Positions 37,701 through 48,143 of a DNA stretch of 64,000 nt are shown one piece after another. Under the pieces are notes generated by a model. The model was not told the DNA's origin. It was given only the letters and a program-made list of their open reading frames with translations, and ran no database searches. Each line of letters starts with the position of its first letter. Position 1 is the stretch's first letter. Both the position numbers and the translations under genes were made by a program. This stretch comes from Watersipora subatra (Eukaryota > Bryozoa > Gymnolaemata > Cheilostomatida > Watersiporidae), in NCBI RefSeq assembly GCF_963576615.1, contig NC_088711.1, positions 124,001 through 188,000 of the forward strand, in the 5' to 3' direction.

Positions 37701-40161
37701 GTCTATAGATATGGTAACACGGATAAAAGTCTACTAGATATGGTAACACGGATAAAAGTCTATAGATATGGTAACACGGATAAAAGTCTACTAGATATGG
37801 TAACACGGATAGAAGTCTACTAGATATGGTAACACGGATAGAAGTCTACTAGATATGGTAACACGGATAAAAGTCCACTAGATATGGTAACACGGATAAA
37901 AGTCTACTAGATATGATAACACGGATAAAAGTCTACTAGATATGGTAACACGGATAAAAGTCTACTAGATATGGTTACCTGGATAAAAGTCTACTAGATA
38001 CGGTAACACGGATAAAAGTCTATTAGATATGGTAACACGGATAAAAGTCCACTAGATATGGTAACACAGATAAAAGTCTATAGATATGGTAACACGGATA
38101 AAAGTCTACTAGATATGATAACACGGATAAAAGTCTACTAGATATGGTAACACGGACAAAAGTCTCCTAGATATGGTAACACGGATAAAAGTCCACTAGA
38201 TATGGTAACACGGATAAAAGTCTACTAGATATGATAACACGGATAAAAGTCTACTAGATGTGGTAACACGGATAAAAGTCTATAGACATGGTAACACGGA
38301 TAAAAGTCTACTAGATATGATAACACGGATAAAAGTCTACTAGATATGATAACACGGATAAAAGTCCACTGGATATGGTAACACGGATAAAAGTCTATAG
38401 ATATGGTAACACGGATAAAAGTCTACTAGATATGGTAACACGGATAAAAGTCTATAGATATGGTAACACGGATAAAAGTCTACTAGATATGGTAACACGG
38501 ACAAAAGTCTCCTAGATATGGTAACACGGATAAAAGTCCACTAGATATGGTAACACGGATAAAAGTCTACTAGATATGATAACACGGATAAAAGTCTACT
38601 AGATGTGGTAACACAGATAAAAGTCTACTAGATATGGTAACACGGATAAAAGTCTATAGACATGGTAACACGGATAAAAGTCTACTAGATATGATAACAC
38701 GGATAAAAGTCTACTAGATATGATAACACGGATAAAAGTCCACTGGATATGGTAACACGGATAAAAGTCTATAGATATGGTAACACGGATAAAAGTCTAC
38801 TAGATATGGTAACACGGATAAAAGTCTATAGATATGGTAACACGGATAAAAGTCTACTAGATATGGTAACACGGATAGAAGTCTACTAGATATGGTAACA
38901 CGGATAAAAGTCTACTAGACATGATAACACGGATAAAAGTCTACTAGATACGATAACACGGAAAAAAGTCTATAGATATGGTAACACGGATAAAAGTCTA
39001 CTAGATATGGTAACACGGATAAAAGTCTACTAGACATGATAACACGGATAAAAGTCTACTAGATACGATAACACGGAAAAAAGTCTATAGATATGGTAAC
39101 ACGGAAAAAAGTCTACTAGACATGATAACATAGCTCCAACCTCATTAGCAGGTGGCCTAAGGTTTGGCTCAATAGGCATTATTGGATTCCTCCAGTCACC
39201 AAGACTATAGCATAGTCCATCATGTGTCCATAGAACTGCATGTCGAGTACCACAGGCTACTCCTTGAATAGCTTGAGTGTCGATAGTAATATCAAGCTTT
39301 AGTGGCATTGAATATGTTTGAAGTCTACAAAGCAAATTAGTTTTGATGGATTCTGCTTAGGGACATTTAAACAAATAAGTGATTGGTTTATGTCCAACTC
39401 ACCCATCGCACGAGTCATCTCCCCATATGTATACACCATCTGCAAGACAAAAGAGATTGAGATTTCAATTTTTCCTTATAATAAAAATCATTACAAAGCA
39501 AAACAAAGTCAAGAATCTATTTCAGAGTAAAGCACGTGGCAAGTAAAATGAAAGCACAGGAATAACAGTGTTTAAAATTCATGTTGAGACTTCCAACTCT
39601 TTATCTGTATGCGATAGAAGTATTTGCTAATTAGTAAGAATACATTTCTTGAAAAGCTAAGTGATAGGTGAAATGGTGTTTCCTACAACATTTATACATT
39701 TACTCCTTGGCCATAGCCCCCATGAAGTGCAGCAACAGGATGAGGACAGATCTCCAATCCATACATTTATTGAGAGCGTTCTTCAAAGCCTTTACAATCA
39801 CTCTGCGATATCATTGTTTGCTATGTTATAGCTCGTTAAAATAACAGACTCCATATTCCATAGCCCTAGTAGATCTCAGCAGGTATTGTACTTCTTGGCT
39901 GCCCAGTACTCAATGTACAAATACTAATAGTATTAAGTGTTTATGAATAACAATGGTAAGTATACAGCCCCAGGCTCCGCATCTAGTATTCAGTCACTAA
40001 CCTTCTCCAAGGCAAACCATTTGTTTTTCTCCACAGAAGATCCGCTGGCTCCTTGAAGGAGAAGATTTCACTACAAATCCAACCTGGCCATTCTCTCGTT
40101 CCCGACCAGCTTCATCATTCTGTCCTACTCTCCAGCACAACACAGATCCATCAGACACCAT
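25013..40161 (-). CDS. RCC1-repeat (seven-bladed propeller) protein with long polar tail (13 exons, 801 aa)
   Basis: Exons in order: 40161-40002, 39439-39403, 39324-39141, 37075-36966, 35445-35321, 34628-34485, 33803-33642, 31040-30861, 29998-29916, 27851-27773, 27671-27310, 26186-25758, 25363-25013. Every junction is in phase and the frame ends at TGA. Residues 1 to about 360 hold seven RCC1-type blades. Recurrent motifs are VACGTRHAVL, VACGDRHTVF, SSGYNHCMAV, SWGSGLDGQLGHGEGE, LYCWGHG, YLWGAQS and VACGLSHMAAIAG. The remaining 440 residues are Ser, Asn and Arg rich with no domain I recognise, apart from an acidic patch (SSDEEVP). RCC1 propellers serve as GTPase exchange factors or binding platforms. 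RPGR has a similar layout, but I cannot assign orthology. The start ATG has an in-frame TAG directly upstream; TTAG before it could also be an acceptor to a missing 5' exon. Confidence 0.85.
25399..25712. repeat. 39-bp minisatellite, about 8 copies
   Basis: Units CAGTAGCAACCCGTAAATTG plus GTACAGTGAGAGTAATATA. It fills most of the last intron of the RCC1-repeat gene (25364-25757). Confidence 0.95.
26198..26383. repeat. 39-bp minisatellite, left part (split by a transposon)
   Basis: Units GCAACAGTTAGCATGAGAAC plus CATGAAAATAAATAGATGT. The array is interrupted inside an AAATAAATAGATG motif by the element at 26384-27000 and resumes after it. Lies in the intron between RCC1-gene exons 27671-27310 and 26186-25758. 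Confidence 0.95.
26384..27000. mobile_element. Tc1/mariner-type MITE inserted into a minisatellite
   Basis: Terminal inverted repeats CCCTACAGGATGAAA are identical over 15 bases at both ends, with TA on each side (26382-26383 and 27001-27002). The subterminal regions carry several copies of ATTCGCG/ATTCGTG. Removing the 617-bp element and one TA restores the 39-bp repeat unit exactly. The inner ORF at 26495-26749 has no domain I can defend. Confidence 0.9.
27001..27245. repeat. 39-bp minisatellite, right part
   Basis: Continuation of the array at 26198-26383, about six more units. The last ones are diverged (ACCTAGAAAATAAATAGATG). Confidence 0.93.
27918..28540 (+). mobile_element. pogo/Tigger-like deletion derivative with transposase C-terminus
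   Basis: The left end CCGTATTTTCCGGACTATTA and the reverse complement of the right end CCTTATTTTCCGGACTATTA differ at one base in 20. TA flanks both ends (27916-27917 and 28541-28542). Inside, 28112-28315 encodes a short acidic tail: STITNRFRKARLL, then a Ser/Glu/Asp stretch, then a LFNSGTEEDDFMGFS ending. That pattern is typical of the end of pogo/jerky-type DDE transposases. The catalytic domain is absent. It sits in an intron of the RCC1-repeat gene, on the opposite strand. Confidence 0.85.
28868..29475. repeat. 32-bp minisatellite, about 19 copies
   Basis: Units GCAGCATTCAGGGAGATTAT plus ATACATTTACAT, with CATTGAGGG and TATATATT variants. One unit is shortened near 29365 and another near 29440. 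In the intron 27852-29915 of the RCC1-repeat gene. Confidence 0.97.
29555..29772. repeat. About 52-bp repeat, 4 copies
   Basis: Units TAGACTACAGGTATCATACA plus GCGCGGGTAAATACAGACGG and a shorter tail. The first two are nearly identical; the last two are diverged and shorter. Confidence 0.88.
30465..30795. repeat. 28-bp minisatellite, about 11 copies
   Basis: Units CATAGCCCTAGCTTTTACCG plus TTATATCG, degenerate toward the right end. In the intron 29999-30860 of the RCC1-repeat gene, ending about 65 bases from the donor of the next exon. Confidence 0.93.
31011..31677. repeat. 61-bp minisatellite containing an RCC1-gene splice acceptor, about 11 copies
   Basis: Unit starts GAGCTCCCC at 31011, 31072, 31133, 31194 and onward every 61 bp. 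On the minus strand each unit holds TTCATTTGCAG followed by AAGATGGTCTCCTCTATCTC, which is the acceptor and first bases of exon 31040-30861. Only the unit next to the exon body (31011-31071) is real exon. Copies are near identical, mainly C/T changes in the CATCTTC/CATCCTC position. Confidence 0.97.
31678..33641. other. RCC1-gene intron 7, remainder
   Basis: It holds a SINE (31705-31860), a CA run near 32306-32322, two copies of a 41-bp stretch around GGATATTGCACCCCCAATCA (32677-32760), and a GC-richer block at 33370-33560. No exon seen. Confidence 0.5.
31705..31860 (-). mobile_element. tRNA-derived SINE
   Basis: Minus-strand head TAGCTTAGTGGTTAAACGC (A box) and GAGTTCTAATCC (B box), with the same tail as the copy at 7920-8075. 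Lies in an RCC1-gene intron, same strand as the gene. Confidence 0.7.
34652..34712. repeat. CA/CG-A microsatellite
   Basis: (CA)n, then (CGCA)n, then (CA)n; a simple repeat about 60 bp long in an RCC1-gene intron. Confidence 0.95.
34713..35320. other. RCC1-gene intron 5
   Basis: AT-rich intron DNA, no element or exon seen. Confidence 0.45.
35446..36965. other. RCC1-gene intron 4
   Basis: Mostly featureless. It includes a two-copy AGAGTTGAAGGT stretch near 36255-36300. A minus-strand ORF at 36054-35911 has splice-like borders, but its phases do not fit the flanking exons (see rejected items). Confidence 0.45.
37084..39131. repeat. 28-29-bp minisatellite filling an RCC1-gene intron, about 70 copies
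   Basis: Units AGTCTACTAGATATGGTAAC plus ACGGATAAA, with shorter AGTCTATAGATATGG units mixed in. The intron is 37076-39140, so nearly all of it is array. A longer-period structure is present: a rare GGTTACCTGG variant and its neighbours recur 692 bp apart (37281 and 37973) in the same order. Confidence 0.98.
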
Positions 40162-41050
40162 CTAACGGTCTGCGGTGTCACCATTCACAATCTGCAAATA
40201 CATTGACTTTCATACATCTCATAATAGAAAGGAGTAGAAGCAGGCATCCATACAGTTTGCAGCATGTTTCTTTTCAGCTGACTAATTTTTCAAGTGAGTT
40301 TTGCACCGGAGGATCATCACTTGGTATTTTAATGACTATTAGCTCTTTGTCTCAAACACTCACAACCTCTGAATGATATTTTCTGTAATATTTCCTTATC
40401 TTTCTTCATTCCATAAAAAGATCTGAACCGATTGTCACTCAGTGGCCATCAGTGATGAATAGAAACATGTGAAGTGCTGACATTTAAGTGTTGAAAGAGC
40501 TGCTGGAAGAGTAAGTGCCAACTTATCTATATGCTCAACGCCGCTTGAAACTAAAATATAATAACGTTAAAGGCACAAGCGTTACTTTTTTATATGCTCA
40601 TATTTAACAATGGTCGAAGAAATGTGAAAGAGTAAATAGTATCAACTCTTGGCTAGGTGTCGCCTTCGGTATGGAATACCGATATCAAAGACTTCACTGA
40701 AGAATGGTAAACAATGCCATTTGCTGATAACACAATGTCCTGTGACGAATTAAAGCAGACTAAAGAAATACGACAATTTAAGAAAACACAACCAAAATCT
40801 AAAATATCAATAAACTAATGTAATAATTTATGAATAGTAATAAATATAGTTGGTTGTAAAATACAGTAGCTTATCATTGTAGACAAAAAAGCATGAGAAG
40901 CTAGCCACACATAAAGACAATCCATTGGAGGTCCATTGGCACCCAAACGGAATCGAGGGAGAGCTGGGCTCTGCATCCCTACAAACGGCAACCCAGGCCT
41001 GCCCAGTACAAGCTTGCAAGCCATACTCTGAGGCCAAGATGGCAACCAGC
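40162..41050. other. Upstream flank of the RCC1-repeat gene
   Basis: Possible promoter and 5'UTR region for the minus-strand gene. An acceptor-like ATTTGCAG lies about 30 bases before the ATG on the minus strand. No further coding exon could be supported. Confidence 0.4.
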
Positions 41051-41208
41051 ACGAGATGAGGTGCCTACAGCAGCCGATCTATGGAGTCTGCTGTGGCTCA
41101 CCCCAAGGCAACACTTCCAGAACCACCGCTACGTTTCAATGATCCGGCCTCTTAAGGCTGCTGGACTCGTCAGCGCACGTACAGCTGTAGCCTGTGCTCA
41201 CACCCCTT

Positions 41209-41224
41209 GGCCCTTTTCAGGGCC
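41209..41224 (+). promoter_or_regulatory. Histone mRNA 3' stem-loop (orphan)
   Basis: GGCCCT-TTTC-AGGGCC followed by ACCAA is a perfect six-pair stem with the four-base pyrimidine-rich loop and ACC flank of animal replication-dependent histone mRNAs. A purine-rich GATAAAAAG lies 11 bases downstream, where the U7-binding element is expected. No intact histone frame was found upstream: 41050-41200 is GC-rich but not recognisable as any core histone. It may be a histone pseudogene remnant or chance. Confidence 0.45.
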
Positions 41225-41569
41225 ACCAACATCTGATAAAAAGTCATTTCTTTGCTTTAGTGGCGGAAAGTCTTTCATAATTTGTACACCAATTTACTAC
41301 ACATAGCTCTTTCATAACCATTGATACTCGATTTCCTTTTGATATTCAAGGCTCATAGATGTATGACACAAATGTCACTGAGCTCAAAAACATGGACAAC
41401 TGTTCATGCAAATATGTAACTTTTAAATTAGCTATTTTAACCTTTTGTCACTATACTGTTTTAGAATTTTCTTAGGTTGCATTTAATGTGTTGAACTTGT
41501 AGAAATAAAGAGATATTCTTTACTGTTAACTATTAGTACTACTTACTAATTAGTTCACCTAACATGAGA

Positions 41570-41705
41570 AAATGCGCGCACACATACCACACACCCCACC
41601 CACCACACACACCCCACCCACCACAGACCACACACACCCCACCCACCACAGACCACACACACCCCACCCACCACAGACCACACCCACCACACCCCCACAC
41701 CCTTT
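41570..41705. repeat. CA/CC-rich tandem repeat
   Basis: About five units of ACCACAGACCACACACACCC type, variable in length. A simple-sequence derived minisatellite. Confidence 0.9.
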
Positions 41706-43919
41706 ACCACCATGACAATATTTACCCCACAGCAGAATGCTGTCACCATGCTCACGGCAGTCCCTACTGCCAACCTGTATGCAAACCAAATAATCAGTTT
41801 CCGCTGCTACACAATGAACTGTCAAGCCCAATCTCCACAGTGTAGTTCGCTTGTCAGTAGAAGCACGGCAATATACACGATCAGCTCATTCGCTTTCCCA
41901 GTGAGGCTTCTGCCAAGCATATGTTCAACGCCTGTTTATATAGCAAGACCTGCTAGTCCCTCGGCTTTCCTGTAAAAAGCTAGCTTTTCAAAGCCCTGGC
42001 TTTCCATGAAAGCTAGTCCTGTGTTACCGGCTAATCACTAGGAAGCCTCGAATATTTACACAATATCCCACAACATGATCATTCTAAAAACATGTATAAC
42101 AATAGCCCTCTGTTGGTTATGACAGTATTTGTCTACTATAGCAGCACAAAATAAGCACGCTTCTTTACAAAAAGCCTAAAAACATGCATCATGCGTTTTG
42201 CAACATTTGAAAAAGACTTTTAATGAAGGGAGAGAAGAGAAGAGAAAAACTTTGGACTCAAACTTTATTTGAGCTTTAATGAATAAAAATACAAAAACAG
42301 CTTCCCGTACTCTTGTTTGATCCTAATCGAACCCGTTTTATACTATCCTAGTGGCACGACTATGCAGAGTCTATAATGCGTTCGAACTTGGTCCTGCAAC
42401 CATTACCGGGTAAAAAACAACTAGTGGAATCAATTTCGAACAAACAACAAATTGCAAATTTATGTAGTGAGTTTCATCAATGGTATACAGCCCCCCCCAT
42501 TATATACAGCCCACCATTGATATACGGCTTGTATATCATTGCTTTTATCATTGAGCAAAACACATTTAAGCAGCCCGTAGTAACAAACACTTATAATCAC
42601 AGTGGGTCCTAGTGATTATATGATATATAGGTGAGTGATTATATAGCAGCAATAAAATACAAAGCGCCTACTAGTATTTGTTTAATACAAAACGTTACAA
42701 ACAAATTCAACAATCACATAACCTAGCAGCTTTTAGTCGAACTTTCCATAACTCGCCGATTTTCTAATTACGCAATGAATATACGTACAAGATCTTTAAC
42801 GCATCGAGTTCGCTTGTAAGTCCACAGCAGGCCGTCGGTGGTCGTTGTTAACGGGTATCAAATGTACCTGCTGTTTTTACGGTAACCATGAGCATATTGC
42901 TGCTAATCTCCTAGCCTCTCAAATCCAAAAAACTATTTTCCCTAAAACGTGAACTGTTTACCATGTCTATCCTGCGCCGAAATTTTTTTAATGTTATGGC
43001 AACCAGTGCATAACCTCTTGTAGCTAGCTCAAGAGTGAGGGAGCTATTGAAAAATTCCGTTTATCTGCTCAGTTTAGTCAGAAATTGTGTTTTATTACAG
43101 CGATTACATTTGTAGGCATTTGTACGTAACAAAGTGCTGAAACTACTCAACTACCTAGAACATAATTTTTTTTAACCCACTTGTAATGTTATGTTGCTTG
43201 TATGATTGTTGTGACAATTGTTAGATTGCAGACATTTTAGTGAGGGAACAACAGTCTGTATTAGCTGGCAAATTCATGTGATATCAAAGCCTGTCACCTA
43301 CAACAAAAAGACAGAAAACACACTAAGCAGGGTGTGAGCAAGAACTAATTAAATGTAAACATGAAACACAAAAGATTGCAACTATGAAATGGCAAACGTA
43401 ATTATGGATGTTTGCAGGAAAGGACGGATATTGATGAGACTAAGATCAAGAATGTCACACCACTGACAATAGAAAAGACAATAACTAAATGGAACTTAAA
43501 TGAGCATATGGTATGAGTAGTGGATAGGGTATGCTATGTACGTAAGCAACTAAGTACAGGAAGGAGTAGAATAGATTAAATTGTATACACAGTTTCATGT
43601 AACTGTACATGTATATAACTGTATCTAATGCGTCCTAAAATACAACCTGCTGCAATTAATAGGAGTTGAGCTGAAACCAAAACAGAGTGAGCTGAACCTA
43701 ACCCTTTCTAAGATGCAACCAGCTGGACGCACCAGGAGGTGGCTAAATTCTTTGTAAAAATAATAACTCTTCAATTCTAATCATCACGACCGTCTTTGAG
43801 CTTGCTGACAGTCATTTAACTGATGATCGGAAAGTAATCACATTTCTGCTAGAGCTTAACGATTGTCGTGCAAACTGACCAATCATGTTATTTTGCTGTC
43901 TGCTAACTTTGCAAATTTC
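41706..43919. other. Intergenic, no gene recognised
   Basis: The block 41710-41975 is less AT-rich and includes a minus-strand TATATAA near 41935, but no domain could be read. The rest is AT-rich with nothing recognised. Confidence 0.4.
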
Positions 43920-46300
43920 TAAAATGCCGTATGGTATTACTTCAGCTCCCAAATAATTTTAGCATGTTGTAAAATATATGGAAAGGTTTAAAAGCAGTTA
44001 TTTGTTTAATGGATTGGATGGCATCTTAGTGTATTGGTAAAATCCTCAAGAACACTGGGAGAGGCTCAGTAGATTGCTGAAAATAATTGAGAAGTCAAGC
44101 ATGGCACTCCGCAGGGAAAAATGTGAATTTGGAGGTTCAGAGGTCAAGTTTTCAGGTCATATTGTTGGTGGTAAGGGTGTAAAACTGGACACCAGTAAAG
44201 TAGAAGCTATTGTTAATGTCACCTCCTACCAATAAGATAGAGGCTAAAAGGTTCCTTGGTATGATCAACTACTTAATAAAATTTAGTAGTAATCTTGCAG
44301 GTTTGTGCGCACTGATCCGTGAGGTTTCTGGTCAAAAATTTTGAATGGTTCTGGGACCAGACCAATAAAAGGCATTTTGCAAAGGAAAACAGGAAATGTC
44401 TAAACATCTTGTGCTATGTACATTTGACTTAAATGCTAAGCAGACAATTTCAACAGATGCAAGTAAAAATCTTCTTGGTGCAGTATTGCTACAGTTGACT
44501 AAAGAAGGCAAATGGCAGCCACTTAAATATGCTTCTAAAAGTGTCCGAAACAGAGACCAGATATGCTATAGTAGAAAAGGAATCATTTGCTGTTACATTG
44601 GCTTGCAAGAAAGTTGATTACTACCTCGTAGGTCGCCAGTTTGAAATTGATGGTGACCATAAGCCTTTGATAACAATTTTAAGTTAAAAAATATTTCTCA
44701 ATTGCTATACAACATTTTAAGTTACGTTGATGAGGTATGATTACACTATTTTTTATGCTCCAGGCAAAAATATGTTTTTGGCAAACTCCTTGAGTCGACC
44801 TAATGGATATGCTTGCGATGGAATAGCTAGAATGATATAACATATGCGATGAAATAGCTAGAATGATATAACACATGCGATGAAATAGGTAGCAATAAAT
44901 GCCACGCAGTACAAAGTCATGTCCATGATGTAGTTTCTTTTTGTTCATATTCAGACGTTAAGGAGGAAGTAACTCTTAAAGCTATGCAGGAAAACAGTTG
45001 TGCTAGAAAATGCTTCACGTATATGCATAAGGGAAGGCCAGATAACGTAGATGCATTCATTAAGAAATTGCGTCGGCTATATGCTGCTAGGGACAAGCTC
45101 CGTGTCTTTAATATATTTTTATTACACAATTCTAGTATTTATATACATAAGCTCATGCAAGATGAGTATCTAAAAAGTGTCATAAGGGTCATCAAGGTAT
45201 TAAAAGATGTCAAAGACGCGCAATATTTCAGGTGGCCAGGTGTCAGCGCTGAGATTGCAGATATGGTAGGCAGATGCAATGTTTGCATTATGCATTCCCA
45301 AGTTAAGCATCAACCGATGCGGGAGCATGAGTTACCCACACAACCACGAGAAGTTAAGCCACAGACGTATTCACCTTCAAAGGTGACTTGTATTTACTTA
45401 TTATTGACTACTTTTATAAATGGATTGAGGCTTTGCCAAGAAGAAGTCAGACATCTAGAGAGATCACTGATGCCATCAAAGATGTGTTTCATAGGTTCAG
45501 AATCTGGAAGTGTGAAGGTCAGACAACGGCGCTTGTTATGACTGCCACGAGTTTAGAGATTTCGCGAGGAAATAGGGTTTCAGAATGGCTACTTGTAGCC
45601 CTAGGTGTGCATGTCCAAATGCCTTAGGGAAGTGTGCGGTCAAAACCGTAAAATATTTGTGGCACAAGACCCATGGTAAAGGTGTAGTTTTGTCAGCTTA
45701 AAAGACAACCTATTGTTGTGAGGATATTCACCTGGTGAATTCATGTTTGGCCGACTAATAAGGTCAACCCTAGGCATACCCTATAAAAGTGATGTAGACT
45801 ATGGTAAGTTCAAGGACTACGAAACTTCTCATAAACGTAAATTAAGTCTAATTGAAGTATGAAATACAGGGCAAAACAACTCATCAAACTTTTCTCTGGG
45901 CAAACGGTGTATGTTAATGCTCCTACTGACATAGAAACTAAAAGTACTATATCAAGAGAGAATACCTCTCCTGATAGTTGCTGGGTTAGGGTGGAACAGA
46001 GTGAAATCTGGAGGAACAGAAAACACCTTTTTGTGTTATACCCTGATTCTTCTAGTGGCTGTGACATATCTGATAAAGGCGACGGTGGCAAAAGTCAGCT
46101 GTCAGGCACTTAGAGATGTCGGGTTCTAGAATTCCCCTTCCCAGACACAAGCAACAGGTTGAGGATGCAATGTCAACTAGGAATGTAGGGCCAGGAGATA
46201 GTGAACGCCCCAGGCATGAACAACAGGTTGATAATGTGATGTCAATAGGGAATGGCGTACCAGTAGATGACGAGCAACTGAGTGACCCATAAGCACTCAA
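43920..46300 (+). mobile_element. Decayed Ty3/gypsy-type LTR retrotransposon pol
   Basis: Plus-strand pieces appear in pol order. Reverse transcriptase is at about 43924-44330 (MPYGITSAP; the catalytic box is altered to LDGILVY; later FSGHIVGGKGVKLDTSKVEA). RNase H follows at about 44396-44680 (STDASKNLLGAVLLQ, KYASKSV; then DYYLVGRQFEIDGDHKPL in another frame). Integrase is at about 45110-45640, with a WPGVSAEIADMVGRCNVC zinc-binding tail and a DYFYKWIEALPR core start. A gypsy-type C-terminal region reaches about 46110. Many stops and frameshifts break it, so it is inactive. LTRs could not be identified. Confidence 0.85.
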
Positions 46301-46404
46301 GGTGCAAGCCATAGTATTGTTCGAGTGACAAAATATGGCAGAATTAGCAAACCACCTGATAGCCAGAAGGACTATGAGAGCTCTATTTATTGTTTCAGGT
46401 TCAT

Positions 46405-46660
46405 AGCTGCTTTCAAACAACCAACTGTCTGTCAGTGGGAAAGCTCAGTTAGCATCCCGCACCTCAAAACGGGATGCAGAGATTGTTGCTGTTGCAGCAA
46501 CTTGTACTAGCCGTGCAGCTAGCCATTCTTAGGTTCAGGCAAAATTACCTGCAGGCAACCAGCTATCTGTCGGTGGGGAAGCTCACTTAGCTCACAGCAC
46601 CTCGAAGCAGAGAGGTGCAGAGGTTGCTGCTTTCGCAGCACCATGTACTAGCTGTGAGGT
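46405..46660 (+). repeat. Two-copy direct repeat next to the gypsy remnant
   Basis: CAACCAACTGTCTGTCAGTG at about 46418 and CAACCAGCTATCTGTCGGTG at about 46556 begin two diverged copies of about 135 bp, each with GTGGGGAAGCTCA/GTGGGAAAGCTCA and a GCAGCAACTTGTACTAG/GCAGCACCATGTACTAG block. Possibly part of the element's 3' non-coding region. Confidence 0.6.
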
Positions 46661-48143
46661 AAGCTTTGTTGAAGCAGGTAACATGGAGACCGAAAAACAC
46701 ATTTATGGGGCTGATTTACATTTTTGAACTGAAGACAGCAGGTTTCTAGGTTGGCGAGAGCTGCTACGACCCGAAGTGTAAGTATGGAAAAAAGATAACT
46801 CAACCCATACAGGTAAAATCGATTTCAATGTGGCGGGGCCGATGCTTGAACCTCAAAGGTCACAGGGCTAAAGAAAAGAAAGGGCATATTATACATGCGT
46901 CTATGCATACTATAGGCTCCAAAGCTACATGAGACTCACCAGACCTCGGATTAGGATGTCACACGTTGTAAAGACTATATATACACGGTGACCAAACCAC
47001 AGCTTTTTTATTTGACATCTTCTCACTGGTAAGTGGCCAGTAGGAATCTAACACTGGGTGCTGAAAATGTGAATTATTATGATTACAAATACAGTATTTC
47101 AATAAATCTCATTTTATTTTAGGTTTGAGTAGTTTTGGGTTGTTGCAGCAGCTCTAGACTGCCCTGATTTTAAGCTTCAACAAAGGTCACGCCAATACAT
47201 TTTTTATAAAGCGCCTTTATAATAAATGACAAAACTTTCTAGAATATGTCTTACATTTCGGACCAATAATGGAAGAAATAATATAGGAGTTGTCTTTTCG
47301 CTAGCTATTTTATGTTGTGATTGAAAACTAACCGCTACGCTCTCATTCGCTGGCTGTAGCTAAAATATTCCGCTAGCGAGTGCAATAACTGAGAGAAACG
47401 AAACTACCGAGCTATGGAAATAGCTATTTGTGCCCATTCCAGATTTGTAGTAAGTGCTATACAGTATACGGTAGTTACAATGAGACTTGTTGGGTTTCTC
47501 TTAACATCTACGAGATTTATGAAAGAGTGTGTGTCATTTTTCGCTGCAACCATTAAAAGCATTTTGGGTGTTTGCCATATATTGTTTGTATATATGTGTA
47601 TTAATTTCACTCGTATACTATTTTGAGCTTAATAAAAAGTCACCCGTAGAGGTTATCTTGAATGCAAAATGTGTTACCTTTTACCATGTTCAGTAATTGG
47701 TTATTATCACTCACTGGTTGTGCAGTCTTAGCAATATTTATTCAAATATTCACAGGTTGCGTTCGTCCACAGTCTGCATAATTAATCTTTATCACAATGT
47801 ATGCATAAACCTTTTTTACCAAGTGTTTTTTTGGTAAATGTTATATTTTAGATTTTTTAGTTTAAAAGGTGCTTCATTTTTCGTAGTGGGTGTATAAATG
47901 AATGTGCTCACATGAAGTTGTTGCAAAGAAGGGGAGAAGAATCCATCTTTTGTTCCACTTCCCGATATAATAGGCCTACCCAATACTGCCTGATACTGTA
48001 GTGAATCTCTGCGTTTGCCTCTCGCTAGTATAGCGACTGACGGCACTTGCAAACACTACTATGTGGGATCTATTACAAGTTGGTTGACCTTACCAAGTTT
48101 GATTATATACATATGGCTGTCATAGGACCTACTGTACTACATG
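46661..48143. other. Intergenic, no gene recognised
   Basis: AT-rich. ORFs here have no recognisable domain and no splice context. Confidence 0.4.

Noticed and set aside
41061-41306. Plus-strand ORF running through the histone-like stem-loop
   Set aside because: No recognisable domain. A histone message would end before the stem-loop, and no upstream frame matches H1, H2A, H2B, H3 or H4 convincingly.
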